Notes: generated by a model from the sequence alone, not told the origin. DNA of 49,141 nucleotides from CAYJFK01 sp964369475 (GCA_964369475.1 CAYJFK010000010.1:1-49141); one strand, 5' to 3'; positions 10,801 to 17,007 are shown, counted from the stretch's first letter. Translations and numbers: made by a program.

Positions 10801-11667
10801 ATGCGCAAAAAACACCTTGTAGCCCGACCACAGATCGGTCTGGAGGTTCTGGAAATTTGCGTTTACTTGGAAGGTAAAATCTCTTTCTCCGTATCCGAGA
10901 TTGTCAGCGGTTATACTGTATGATGATGCGCCTGAGAACCCGGAATATTCGCCGGTGCCACCATATGCAACATTCCCTGATTTTGCTGTACCGTCTGTAC
11001 TCAAAACCTTAAAGTAGACCGTTTGGCCGGGGTTTGCACCGCTCAGCACAATGGTTTTGGTAATATGTCCACTACCGTCAGAGGGAGCGGCGGTCATCCA
11101 CTCAAGCGTCGCCCCGTGATTAACACTACCAAGCCCCGCCGTATCCACATTGGCAGCATCTGCGCTGCTGTACATCGAAAACCTGCCCTCGGCTATGGCG
11201 CTCTCTAAATCGGCAAGCACATCGAGTTGCTCGCCTGTCCAGACCTGTTCCGAGTAGTAGGTCTCGTATATTCGCATTGCCTCTCTCTCGATTTCGAGCA
11301 TTAGCTTTAGATCGGAAAGAACAAGGTCGTACCCCTCGACGTCGATGACCTTTGTAAGGTCGGTCGCAGGGTCTTCGAGCATCTCCTCGACCTCTGCGAG
11401 CGTCATTAGCTCGCCGCCCACGTTTAGCTCCGCTTCAACGTCCATGCTCCCGTCTTCGTTAAGAAAACCGAGCTCGTTTAGCCTTGCTATGTACTGTGCG
11501 GCATCACTGCCGTACATTTCCTCGAGTTCCTCGAGTAGTAGAGTGTTCTCTGCGGTGGTGTTTTCGGCAAGATCCATAAATGATGCAAATGCCGCTATCG
11601 GCAGGACTTGAATCATCATAACTAAGGCCAAAATAACCCCTATAATGCGCCTTGATTTCAGTTTCAT
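1867..11667 (-). CDS. Giant secreted surface protein with C-terminal SLH domains (3266 aa)
   Basis: A very large extracellular protein. It has an N-terminal Sec signal (KSRR followed by a hydrophobic stretch ending near AFAS, residues 1-29). It ends in three SLH domains over the last roughly 185 residues (cores FTDIRSTDWFYDAVKYMF, FADVEDGAWYEDAVKWA and a third with WATEAMKWATGSALINGK), which in Firmicutes bind pyruvylated secondary wall polymer. The body is beta-rich: Ig-like segments (for example around VPVILTFSEPVKYTGGAITV), a CARDB-like region and a cadherin-like beta-sandwich just before the SLH tail. There is no LPXTG motif. The start has TGGAGGGAAAAAGGG upstream. Residues about 292-596 come from DNA clearly more AT-rich than the rest, suggesting mosaic assembly. 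Likely role is adhesion, S-layer or substrate binding; no catalytic motif was recognised. Confidence 0.9.
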   Translation of the reverse strand: MKLKSRRIIGVILALVMMIQVLPIAAFASFMDLAENTTAENTLLLEELEEMYGSDAAQYIARLNELGFLNEDGSMDVEAELNVGGELMTLAEVEEMLEDPATDLTKVIDVEGYDLVLSDLKLMLEIEREAMRIYETYYSEQVWTGEQLDVLADLESAIAEGRFSMYSSADAANVDTAGLGSVNHGATLEWMTAAPSDGSGHITKTIVLSGANPGQTVYFKVLSTDGTAKSGNVAYGGTGEYSGFSGASSYSITADNLGYGERDFTFQVNANFQNLQTDLWSGYKVFFAHIFDVTGASVPNPTAPLNLERYYDFGGVYNSNDKADFKLEFTRPDNNIASVTDTFTDTAKKWLQNGIFSELEVQEHGYSSSNPSLITRYWNQPDGDTHDRVMRFTNENIGNTSNTYYDADKKETLNGLFKVHNGLEMYINIGGSSGAELYSQKRGYVDVPEKTYSTSEFDSLDEVNALTSYTELVWFNAITDKDVSDGFFAFEDTLTYDYTYINRIQDDGTVSEGMGGANPTSYLTHEGTYDIDITDSSIRSNVISAGLKVTAIKNATELYYRNGGYSWANVFITADKHNQWGLGNNGSVVMTLTDSEAPTLEHVEIIRKGIEGADGLYNIGEKVPVILTFSEPVKYTGGAITVKNDNVDGSVYNGSLSYAGTDSTTANRLAFTYTVTEDSPGFFGELNISGGTIEDVFGNDIVSVRETVYTDDSSESFTEVPYINVIRKSNAVPNAADIFITTADMTVEGELKDRFQLEVTLSDNEDLQLLIGTTPTTGAEIEADDPTHIQSTVDNPGTTSYSSQLAAKVWGLEDDLSSTFVRLFYKKDAGGTTDYSKLYADIPIDMVSAENPIMVELFLSNDTPSRFTDVVMGKTSAISQAPPSFIEDADLTYIATAMGATGHALADNKIDEDEVGNVITVDIMADADAFSFPNDITVTSSNESIFTVKFEESTSTEPPKVKITPTGNGAATFTVTANNAGLATAATWTSPEITVDLGERAYFAVAGSSEIISTVGKEFSLFFASNLNETLDASTPVNYTLKIMDGANELYTETITNYKGSGDNRASFKISGDTLNALPVGDYTATITTDSALLAGGGINAINYTIEIVPPSVVVNLENVSNEFYILDNEGTFDISWNIENWHHSADSQFELKVTKGGTTVYLDNVAPTESSGSVTIDIALVDRGSDPANLNYRDAYTATLKAKNGSDADIASDSFIFYVYDDDMMKIVSDMGYSSAVVLSNIQMIEQIVENAANDEVAQNALLALGGQIHLNETIYLDNEGYDFDMIEDQIKWAVEDNTIVGLFFGLNGAYYDLNELEYGTFAPTSEFEINGEKDGTTIITATHNYTGDEAELAVQVETLKDKLYLIDAYPNYVVNYTYTNGDGVVKTGKSNSEGEIAVYEPSGIASDINLDTYDADFKYFGTIYNEDLRTSEENGVYNFTYPVNNTELRKSAYTEIYFKNENGAPHNAQPVTIMGGVYVNGEYAENAQFIIGGIRYDGDKDEKLNLTTDNKGGIRLLMDITQFTDDPVNDPITHDDEIEYIFEAVIAGEYPVVIYQDAGLSVDEVKHLGDGIVYTKKAAVDDKPFLSYQTVGYEVEGYEDNEIQLPVGDTVYNFGPSENYPVTYLNSDYYWWGSSETDFAEDAFVLQDAYGKTFINQETETRIHEFSDMYRTWSTVKLDRAQMDNLSLDPKEYSGIKVVTSETEGLVYESFVIPQRVINLLDVVKVQEDQDLQPTLDTLSDLRISGDSEVPDADGLELLTGGLEALTGLLSWRSGSPMEVLFAPTADPLVYTAMLSIGSTPISTGEVEHNVQLNILDGTQAKTKTMPTVMDKQSLASGSSADKLNQDLDKLKQPSSSGGRMIFVPPSLGGYIEAEFRYIPETDSWDFYIISGGFNTDMVIGYRYSHNTLIGPVPVTMTMELAGTVGLAVDFQQGSYYDRRELIQVGPGIDEYILPEAERGVDILTELRVGMYFEVFAGLGFDLSVVAAKIGVFGRVELTAGFRWLNRPYVDESGFENNYLIPEVIGKDNVTDLAYNEVLNAQTLTLGGRVGIRFEFKFLFIEYKKELASASFQLEPWVWNEYDAISEIWARNDRVNGNPVDLVNIGGAEVTLINYGAMTESRAYLDIEPRSYSLNNMLYMAPASSLSADWNNIYPYAAPIISSDGKIMAYLDDNGSADIEDTEVFVTTLGDSAPAEGTKVNDANPASGRIGYGDSQIALDGTEDYYAVAYVRQKDSLDIPHSTAMTDEEVMQQTFMSEVYVSINDGGVKNDVRLSNNDTADMAPVVAVGDNYTFVAWREVASSDLSGSPTNYDAKDNIVYNIIDKASGLPLLQDPSTLYDGSNGNVKSVTVDMIDDTAMVSYVLDTDFDEATLSDREVVATLVDTTNVVADEFASVQTVNLTTDNNFEENVQLTTADIGGTEHFVLAWHSVEEISSGGDNPQYTEVSDIRLIAMDKDGAINTTVPAALSDIGATSESSVGTNFRFSKNAGDITDIAFAWEDTVAIAGDENTETANDSVINAVKFITDDNGKLGLSGVAEIASMPTGVTASHFDYYKTSGTEYKAMILGTDYTGATIAPQPATLNTTDADGNPIDVSVDIPTLVTQTNLYTATQAFTNTVRIEGASVDFEAVRPSDDVQVGITVTNTGKDKMTGLSVDVGGVSQTGLEIEPGEQYTIYTDMPVGDPVRNIPYVVTATYDNAETATAMGVLHLEYPDVGISNAEVSSAGDGMREVRFSLYNGLNIPLEDSGKTVKVAVFSTSNYLEEDEDGNSLTIGNTVTVSGDELTLIDNGVYSSAITVDVADLLALNPTHTGEIPDGGIDLYVKAWVEATDSVGGKYEQNEYYLDDNYASVKVLSLAEQKGEQVSTDMVIRNEGGVTNVDATLTNNTLQPITHGNMLAQLVDGDGNILETVQLYSGTGTNGLVSLGAEESLPKTIAFTQEGANVLLSFGTVSTTKSAELASITIDSFPLSLADFDSNNEANIEVNDLVTGLYNMSVTAKSTTATITINSGATADTSTDSNIYSGQADIKANPSKISFTVTDGSESETYIVNISENTVNADRPDREDTATSPTTPTAPSMSFTDIRSTDWFYDAVKYMFDNELMNGVSDTLFAPNTELTRAMFVTILHRIEGTPSASASVTFADVEDGAWYEDAVKWASSNGIVNGYSDVQFAPNDSVTREQMAAIMFRYATYKGYDISNRAELDQFIDSDEVSAWATEAMKWATGSALINGKGGGLLDPVGSATRAEVATIIMRFVEAHDDEE

Positions 11668-11717
11668 CCCTTTTTCCCTCCATTTTTTATTTTTCAGAGT
11701 TTTAACTTATATTATAC

Positions 11718-11746
11718 ATTATAGTAAAAATTAATTTTTTTTACAA
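11718..11746 (-). promoter_or_regulatory. Predicted promoter for the SLH protein gene
   Basis: Read on the minus strand: TTGTAA, a 17-bp spacer and TATAAT, about 50 nt upstream of the start codon. A perfect dyad, CTGTCA-taat-TGACAG, lies at 11762-11777 just upstream of the -35, where an activator or repressor could bind. The region is very AT-rich, so chance matches are possible. Confidence 0.5.
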
Positions 11747-11824
11747 TAGAAATGCAGAAAACTGTCATAATTGACAGCTTTCAGTTATAAACAATACCAA
11801 AAGTTAATTTTGCGCCCTCAATGC

Positions 11825-11868
11825 ATAAAATAAAAAGCGAGAGAGCACTTTGTCAGCACCCTCTCGCT
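11825..11868 (-). terminator. Rho-independent terminator downstream of the M20 gene
   Basis: On the minus strand AGCGAGAG and CTCTCGCT form an 8-bp stem followed by TTTTTATTTTAT. It lies 154 bases beyond the stop codon of the M20 amidohydrolase and before the SLH promoter. Nothing else is seen in the 11869-12021 stretch. Confidence 0.7.
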
Positions 11869-12021
11869 ATTTTCTCGCCTATCTCTAAGCTTAAATTTAA
11901 TTGTATTTCATGCAGGACGACCAAAAAAGCATCAAACGGTTCATTATATCTATCCGCATTACTTGCCATCTAAAACCGCTGTAACTATCGATACAAAAAA
12001 GACTTTCCAATAACTATCAAG

Positions 12022-13335
12022 CTAAATCTTGCACCATTCTTTAAAATACTGCTCTTTTGTATATGGAGCTTTAAAGTTTGCCTTGACATGCTTTGCCTTT
12101 TTAGCATCATCGTATAATAGGTCGATAACAGAGCAAACCATTGCTTTAGCAGAGCTTATATAAGCAAGCTCTTTGTTTGCAATTTCAAAATTGTCCCCAT
12201 GCAGAACTCCGCCTGCACCACCGATCATCATATGCACAGACGGAATAATGTTAGAAACATCACCTGCATCGCTCGATACACCGTCGCCATCTCTAACGGC
12301 ATTTTGATCGCCGAAAACATATCTCAAGTTGTCGTAGCAGACATCCTTTAGCTCCTCGCTTTCAAATGGAGCCATGCAAATTGGCATATTAATTATCTCG
12401 CAGGTCGCACCTATCGCCATAGCGCCACCCATAAGGGCATTATCGACCTTTTTTGCGGCATCTACAATGCCCTCGTTGTTGCTTCCACGAACATATGTCT
12501 CAATTCTAACATCGTCCGGCACTACATTTACAAGATCTCCGCCCTTTGTAATGATAGGATGAACTCTAATATTGTCCTCATCCTTAAATGTCTCTCTTTG
12601 CGCATTTATACCCATAAGTCCGAGCTGTGCGGCATTAAGAGCATTAATACCCTCGTGAGGTCTTGCCGCATGAGAGGCCTTTCCCGTATACTTTATCATT
12701 TTGCTTACAACACCCAAAGCGCCGTTCATGCCGCCGCAAGTTGCCTTTGGCGCAGTATTGCCGCTATTTTCAGTACAGCTTGTATGTTGCATTATCATCA
12801 TGTCTATATCGTCAAACTCGCCACGATATATAAATTCTGCCTTTCCCTCGGGGAGCTTTAAAATGCCGTCATCAATCAAGCTTTTACGATATGCAAGCTC
12901 TACACCTTCTTCGGCCGGAACATGCATTAATACAACATCACCGTCAAGATGTTTCATAATGTCGGTTTTAGCAAGAGCGACAGCAACGCCAACAACACTT
13001 GCCGACTGCACATTGTGTCCACAGCAGTGCGCCGCCCCTGTTATCGGGTCTGCCCTTTTGTGCTTTGGCACCGTTACAGCATCGAGCTCGCCCATAACAG
13101 AAACTCTAATGTCGGATTTTCTGCCTTTAATCTCCGTAATAATTCCCGTTATTGCAACTCCATCTCTGTAAGTAAGAGAGAGGCTACTTAAAGCATCTTT
13201 AACCTTTTTGGCCGTTTTAAACTCCTTAAAACCGAGTTCAGGCTCGTCTGCAATTGCCTCGCCGAGCGAGATAATCATCTCCTTATTTTCATCGATCGCA
13301 CTGCAAGCAAGCGCTTTTAATTCATTGGCTGTCAT
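12022..13335 (-). CDS. M20 family metallo-amidohydrolase (AbgB-like), 437 aa
   Basis: A cytoplasmic metal-dependent amidohydrolase of the M20/AbgB group, which hydrolyses amide bonds of N-acyl or aminoacyl substrates. Visible metal and catalytic elements are MGELDAV (near 81), HCCGHN (103-108, with the Cys in the usual metal-binding position), PAEEG (140-144, catalytic Glu) and HGDNF near the C-terminus. A dimerisation lid lies between (GKASHAARPHEG region). The length fits the family. The start is preceded by ACGGAGA. It is transcribed divergently from the RidA/dehydratase pair, suggesting one amino-acid catabolic unit. Substrate unknown; p-aminobenzoyl-glutamate-type or aminoacylase activities are the main options. 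Confidence 0.85.
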   Translation of the reverse strand: MTANELKALACSAIDENKEMIISLGEAIADEPELGFKEFKTAKKVKDALSSLSLTYRDGVAITGIITEIKGRKSDIRVSVMGELDAVTVPKHKRADPITGAAHCCGHNVQSASVVGVAVALAKTDIMKHLDGDVVLMHVPAEEGVELAYRKSLIDDGILKLPEGKAEFIYRGEFDDIDMMIMQHTSCTENSGNTAPKATCGGMNGALGVVSKMIKYTGKASHAARPHEGINALNAAQLGLMGINAQRETFKDEDNIRVHPIITKGGDLVNVVPDDVRIETYVRGSNNEGIVDAAKKVDNALMGGAMAIGATCEIINMPICMAPFESEELKDVCYDNLRYVFGDQNAVRDGDGVSSDAGDVSNIIPSVHMMIGGAGGVLHGDNFEIANKELAYISSAKAMVCSVIDLLYDDAKKAKHVKANFKAPYTKEQYFKEWCKI

Positions 13336-13377
13336 ATAGGTCTCCGTTCTTTTTTTATTTTTTACTGCATTGCATAT

Positions 13378-13406
13378 AGTTTATCACTTTGACATGATAA
13401 GGTCAA
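13378..13406 (-). promoter_or_regulatory. Predicted promoter for the M20 gene, with dyad
   Basis: On the minus strand: TTGACC, 17-bp spacer, TAAACT, about 40 bases upstream of the M20 start. The -35 forms half of an inverted pair TTGAC (13389-13393) / GTCAA (13402-13406) with 8 bases between, a possible operator. It is about 30 bp from the oppositely directed RidA promoter, so one regulator could serve both. Confidence 0.55.
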
Positions 13407-13435
13407 TCTTCTTTAACTAAAAGGAGTGTTAAAAC

Positions 13436-13464
13436 TTGACTTTTTTTACAAAAAGTTGTACAGT
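13436..13464 (+). promoter_or_regulatory. Predicted promoter for the RidA/dehydratase operon
   Basis: TTGACT, 17-bp spacer, TACAGT, ending 34 bases before the RidA start. The -35 is strong and the -10 only fair; TATAAT at 13470-13475 is an alternative -10 but has no well-spaced -35. Confidence 0.5.
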
Positions 13465-13498
13465 TAATTATAATTTAAATTTAGATTGGGGATAAAAT

Positions 13499-13960
13499 AT
13501 GCTTATAGAAAACAAGATAAAAGAGCTTGGATTTGATTTACCTGTGCTTGCACCGCCTCTTGCGTCCTATCTACCATCGTCGAGGATTGGTAACACTCTT
13601 TATGTATCGGGACAAGGGCCTTTTGTTAAGGGTGTACCCATGTATACGGGTAAGGTCGGCGACACGAGGACCTTTGAGGACGCTCAAGAGGCGGCAAAGC
13701 TCTGTGTTATGAATGTGCTTTCTGTCGTTAAAGGAGCAATAGGCGACCTTGATAAGGTAAAGCAAGTTGCAAACCTAATGGGCTTTGTTGCAAGCACAAC
13801 AGAGTTTCACTCCCAGCACATGGTAATTAATGCCGCTTCAGAGCTGCTTTTTGACATCTTCGGAGAAGCGGGAAGGCATTCAAGAACGGCTTTGGGAACA
13901 AATCAGCTGCCACTTGACATCACTGTTGAAATTGCCGCAGTATTTGAAATAGAGGATTAA
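13499..13960 (+). CDS. RidA/YjgF-YER057c-UK114 family enamine/imine deaminase
   Basis: A 153-residue RidA-superfamily protein, of the longer subgroup (about 150 rather than about 128 residues). Typical segments are LPSSRIGNTLYVSGQGPF (about 25-42), DAQEAAKLCVMNVLSVVKGA and the C-terminal ligand region HSRTALGTNQLPLDITVEIA containing the conserved Arg. RidA proteins hydrolyse reactive 2-aminoacrylate and related enamines released by PLP dehydratases. Here the gene sits 9 bp upstream of a Ser/Thr dehydratase in the same operon, which fits that job exactly. The start follows TTGGGGAT, the same leader motif seen before the hydrolase at 47493. Confidence 0.9.
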   Translation: MLIENKIKELGFDLPVLAPPLASYLPSSRIGNTLYVSGQGPFVKGVPMYTGKVGDTRTFEDAQEAAKLCVMNVLSVVKGAIGDLDKVKQVANLMGFVASTTEFHSQHMVINAASELLFDIFGEAGRHSRTALGTNQLPLDITVEIAAVFEIED

Positions 13961-13969
13961 GGTGACTAT

Positions 13970-14902
13970 ATGAAAAATTTATATGTCAACACACCTCTTG
14001 TAAGGATAAATAATCTGTCGAGCACAGATAAAAATATTTACTTTAAAATGGATGCATTTCAACCATCGGGATCTTTTAAGCTCCGTGGTATGCAGTATGC
14101 CTGCCTTGATGCAGTGGAAAATGGAGCAAAAAAGCTCCTTTCTTCATCAGGTGGAAATGCAGGACTTGCGGTGGCATATGTCGGGCAAAAGCAAAACATT
14201 CCAACAACTGTCGTGCTTCCTACATCAACACCGCAAAGCACAATAGAGAAGTTAGAGAGCTATAATGCCACTGTAATTGTAGAGGGAGCGGCATGGGACG
14301 ATGCGCATCAGCACTGCCTTAGTATGTGCCAAAATGACGATACATTTGCCTACATCCCTCCCTTTGATTTGCCAAAACTTTGGGAGGGTCACGGCACTAT
14401 TGTAGATGAGCTAAAAGCAGAGCTCGATACGAAACCCGACCTTATTATTGTCTCTGTCGGCGGCGGCGGACTTATGAATGGGATAGTAGAAGGGCTTATT
14501 AGAAACGGATGGGAAGATGTACACATTCTTGCCGTCGAGACCCATGGAGCCGATTCGCTTTATCAGGCTGTTGAGGCCGGCAAGCTTATAACATTAGATG
14601 ATATAACCTCTGTGGCAAAAAGCCTTGGCGCGAAGCAAGTTGCCACTAAGACTTTGGAAAATGCTAAGCAGTTTAACATTACACCTTACCGTGTTACCGA
14701 CGAGAGGGCAGTGGCCGCTTGCATAACTCTTGCAAATGAAAACCGCATTCTTGTAGAGCCTGCCTGCGGCGCAGCACTTAGTGTGGTATATGATAATTTG
14801 GATATACTTAAGCCTTATAAGAGCATTGTTGTCGAAGTTTGCGGAGGATCTTCCGTCAATCTTGATATTTTGGCACAGTGGAAAAGTCAGTACAATTTAT
14901 AA
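13970..14902 (+). CDS. Serine/threonine dehydratase (PLP fold type II)
   Basis: A 310-residue PLP enzyme that eliminates water from L-serine or L-threonine to give pyruvate or 2-oxobutyrate plus ammonia, in the cytoplasm. The PLP lysine is in PSGSFKLRG (Lys37), the phosphate loop is SVGGGGLMNG, and SSSGGNAGLAVAY is the substrate loop. There is no C-terminal ACT regulatory domain, so it resembles short catabolic dehydratases (SDS/TdcB size) rather than biosynthetic IlvA. It is coupled to the upstream RidA gene, which would remove its aminoacrylate by-product. Other beta-eliminating substrates cannot be excluded. Confidence 0.88.
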   Translation: MKNLYVNTPLVRINNLSSTDKNIYFKMDAFQPSGSFKLRGMQYACLDAVENGAKKLLSSSGGNAGLAVAYVGQKQNIPTTVVLPTSTPQSTIEKLESYNATVIVEGAAWDDAHQHCLSMCQNDDTFAYIPPFDLPKLWEGHGTIVDELKAELDTKPDLIIVSVGGGGLMNGIVEGLIRNGWEDVHILAVETHGADSLYQAVEAGKLITLDDITSVAKSLGAKQVATKTLENAKQFNITPYRVTDERAVAACITLANENRILVEPACGAALSVVYDNLDILKPYKSIVVEVCGGSSVNLDILAQWKSQYNL

Positions 14903-14929
14903 TAATGTCACTTGTAAAAAAGTATTTTA

Positions 14930-14965
14930 ACAAAGACGACCGCTATTTTAGGCGGTCGTCTTTGT
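14930..14965. terminator. Bidirectional terminator
   Basis: ACAAAGACGACCGC and GCGGTCGTCTTTGT form a 14-bp stem around an 8-nt loop. It lies between the convergent dehydratase (+) and MerR gene (-) and probably serves both. Confidence 0.85.
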
Positions 14966-15014
14966 GTTAAGAATACTTATTGTAAGTAGTTTTTGTTATG
15001 GCTAATTTGCAACA

Positions 15015-15440
15015 TTACACAGCTTTGCTTTCTTCATATAGCTTTTTCATATTTTCACAATTGTTAGGATCATCTTCATTTCCAAGTTCTATAACATTGT
15101 CGTAGTACCATATCTTATAATTAGCAAGATCTAAAAAATCGTGTAGCTTTTCTATCTGTTCTTCAATATGCTTTTTTTGTAAAATGAAAAGCTCTTTGCG
15201 CTCGCTCGCACTGTCCTTTCCCAGTTGGCAGAGAGCAACATAATTTTTTATGTCATTAATAGACATGTTCGTTTCTCTTAAACAAACCACTATTTTTAAC
15301 ATTTCAAGCTCCATATCGGTAAACTCTCGCAGACCGTTTTTCTTGCGAGGCACATCAATTATACCTTCTTTTTCATAATATCTAAGTGTGTGCGGTGTTA
15401 GCCCTGTAAGAGCGGAAATCTCGCCGATAGAGTACCCCAT
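15015..15440 (-). CDS. MerR family transcriptional regulator (141 aa)
   Basis: The N-terminal winged helix-turn-helix is clear (YSIGEISALTGLTPHTLRYY, residues 3-22, followed by the wing KKNGLREFTDMELEML). A coiled-coil dimerisation helix follows (about 80-120). There is no Cys cluster like that of metal sensors, so the effector is probably an organic molecule or aldehyde. MerR proteins twist promoters whose -35/-10 spacing is too long; such a 19-bp-spaced promoter with a dyad lies just upstream, pointing at the divergent alcohol dehydrogenase, its likely target. Confidence 0.92.
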   Translation of the reverse strand: MGYSIGEISALTGLTPHTLRYYEKEGIIDVPRKKNGLREFTDMELEMLKIVVCLRETNMSINDIKNYVALCQLGKDSASERKELFILQKKHIEEQIEKLHDFLDLANYKIWYYDNVIELGNEDDPNNCENMKKLYEESKAV

Positions 15441-15483
15441 AAATTATCCTCCAAAAAAAATCTATATTTTTTCAAAAAAGCTC

Positions 15484-15514
15484 TTGACTTAGAGTTCACT
15501 CTAAATGTTATCAT
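15484..15514 (+). promoter_or_regulatory. MerR-type promoter (19-bp spacer) with operator dyad
   Basis: TTGACT (15484-15489), a 19-bp spacer and TATCAT (15509-15514). Inside the spacer is a perfect dyad, TTAGAGT-TC-ACTCTAA (15489-15504). An over-long spacer filled by a dyad is the hallmark of MerR-activated promoters. It directs transcription toward the iron alcohol dehydrogenase and lies 44 bases from the MerR start codon. Confidence 0.88.
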
Positions 15515-15558
15515 AAGATTGCAAAAAAATCAAATAAAAAATAACGGAGGACAGAACA

Positions 15559-16704
15559 TTGAATTTTAACTACTACGTCCCTACTAAAATCCACTTTGGT
15601 GCAGGTTCTTTAAAGGAGCTAGCAACGGCTAAACTACCTGAGGGAAAAGCACTAATTGTCACCGGCGGAACCTCTACAACCAAGCTTGGCTATGTTGATA
15701 GAGTTCAAAAGCTACTATTAGAAAACGGCAACCAATCAGTAGTCTACAACAAAATTACACCTAACCCTAACGTTTCTGAAGTAATGGAAGCCGCAGCTAT
15801 TGCAAAAGAAAATAACTGCACTTTTATAGTTGGACTTGGCGGTGGATCTGCAATAGATGCCGCAAAGGCCATCGCTATCATGTGCACAAACACTGGGGAT
15901 TTTTGGGATTACGTCAACGGCGGTAGCGGCAAAGGCAAAGCAATTGAAGCCGATCCGTTACTGCTTGTAGCAATTACAACAACAGCAGGAACAGGAACAG
16001 AGGCAGATCCTTGGATGGTCATAACCAACGACAAAGAAAAGATCGGTTTTGGCAATTTCGACTTAACATTCCCCGAAATTTCCATTGTAGACCCCGAGCT
16101 AATGTTAACTGTGCCTCCTCACCTTACAGCATATCAAGGCTTTGATGCTCTATTCCATGCCTTAGAAGGCTATATCGCAAGCATTGCAAGCCCCATGAGC
16201 GATATGTTTGCACTTGAGTCTATCAGACTTATCGGAAAATATTTAGCCAAAGCTGTTAACGAGCCCTCTAACATAGAAGCTCGTGGTTATGTAGCACTTG
16301 CAAACACATTATCCGGCTTTGTGGAAAGCCTTTCTTCGTGCACATCAGAACATTCTATTGAACATGCGCTTTCCGGCTTCCATCACGACCTCCCTCACGG
16401 TGCAGGACTTATAATGATTTCCAAAGCATACTTCACATTCTTCAAAGAAGTTTGCCCCGAAAGGACCTCTGTTATGGCCGTTGCACTTGGCAACAAAGAC
16501 GGAGACATTGTCGCCGCTCTTGAAGACCTTAAATCCGCTTGCAATGTAGCTGATTTAAAAATGAGCGACTATGGAATTAAAGAAGAGCTCTTTTCAGATT
16601 ATGCAGATCATGCCTTTGCCGACATGGGCGGACTGTTTACTCTTGACCGAAAAAAGCTAACAAAGGATGATGTAATAGCAATGCTAAAAGCATCATATAA
16701 GTAA
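15559..16704 (+). CDS. Iron-containing alcohol dehydrogenase (group III), 381 aa
   Basis: A cytoplasmic NAD(P)-dependent dehydrogenase interconverting alcohols and aldehydes or ketones. The N-terminal half has the nucleotide-binding GGGSAIDAAKAIA (about 95-107). The metal ligands are visible: Asp196 and His200 (GFDALFHALEGY), His265 or His269 (SEHSIEHALSG) and His280 (LPHGAGL). The length is typical. The start is TTG with GGAGGA at 15546-15551; the only other plausible starts would delete the N-terminal strand. It is the apparent target of the divergent MerR gene, so it is probably induced by a small molecule. Substrate unknown (butanol, propanediol or methylglyoxal-type enzymes share this fold). 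Confidence 0.92.
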   Translation: MNFNYYVPTKIHFGAGSLKELATAKLPEGKALIVTGGTSTTKLGYVDRVQKLLLENGNQSVVYNKITPNPNVSEVMEAAAIAKENNCTFIVGLGGGSAIDAAKAIAIMCTNTGDFWDYVNGGSGKGKAIEADPLLLVAITTTAGTGTEADPWMVITNDKEKIGFGNFDLTFPEISIVDPELMLTVPPHLTAYQGFDALFHALEGYIASIASPMSDMFALESIRLIGKYLAKAVNEPSNIEARGYVALANTLSGFVESLSSCTSEHSIEHALSGFHHDLPHGAGLIMISKAYFTFFKEVCPERTSVMAVALGNKDGDIVAALEDLKSACNVADLKMSDYGIKEELFSDYADHAFADMGGLFTLDRKKLTKDDVIAMLKASYK

Positions 16705-16751
16705 AAAAAACGGTAAATTGCAAATATTCTGCGCTCTATAAACAAATAGCG

Positions 16752-16792
16752 CTAAAAAGACCTTCTAAGTCTTTCGACTTAGAAGGTCTTTT
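16752..16792. terminator. Terminator hairpin, left copy of a 41-bp direct duplication
   Basis: AAAAGACCTTCTAAGT and ACTTAGAAGGTCTTTT form a 16-bp stem with a 6-nt loop, downstream of the alcohol dehydrogenase. The same 41 bases recur perfectly at 16952-16992, 200 bp further on, with a repeat element between. The flanking convergent genes suggest the hairpin originally acted as a single bidirectional terminator. Confidence 0.93.
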
Positions 16793-16951
16793 CAGCTTGG
16801 AGAAAAAGTGTTTTCTCCAAGCTGAAAAAATCAGCCGGAGCTGATTTTAACGCCCTCGGGGCGGGAATTTAACGCCAGAGGGCACCCTGATGGTGCCCCC
16901 TCGCCGCTCCCCCTCCTTCCGAAGGGACTTGATTTTAGTTTTTTCTCCAGC
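16793..16951 (+). repeat. Terminator-associated repeat, copy 2 (159 bp)
   Basis: A complete copy beginning CAGCTTGGAGAAAAAG and ending TTTTTTCTCCAGCC, so its ends form an imperfect terminal inverted repeat of about 15 bp. It contains a 14-bp head hairpin, a small hairpin (AAATCAGC/GCTGATTT with loop CGGA instead of TAAA) and a GC-rich core with GGGCACC/GGTGCCC. It lies exactly between two identical terminator hairpins. It carries no credible gene. Confidence 0.93.
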
Positions 16952-16992
16952 CTAAAAAGACCTTCTAAGTCTTTCGACTTAGAAGGTCTTTT
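16952..16992. terminator. Terminator hairpin, right copy of the 41-bp duplication
   Basis: Base-for-base identical to 16752-16792, followed by further T. It sits 15 bp from the stop codon of the minus-strand flavoprotein gene, which it probably terminates. Confidence 0.93.
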
Positions 16993-17007
16993 TTATTTGC
17001 TTAAACT

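Noticed and set aside
16752..16992. Group IIC intron or integron-type explanation for elements next to terminators
   Set aside because: Group IIC introns insert after terminators but do not duplicate them, and an element of about 160 bp lacks intron domains V and VI and any reverse transcriptase. No integrase or attC-like pairing was found.
16752..17000. CRISPR-like array from the repeated terminator hairpins
   Set aside because: Only two copies occur per locus, the hairpin differs between loci, and the intervening sequence is itself a dispersed repeat. No cas genes are present.
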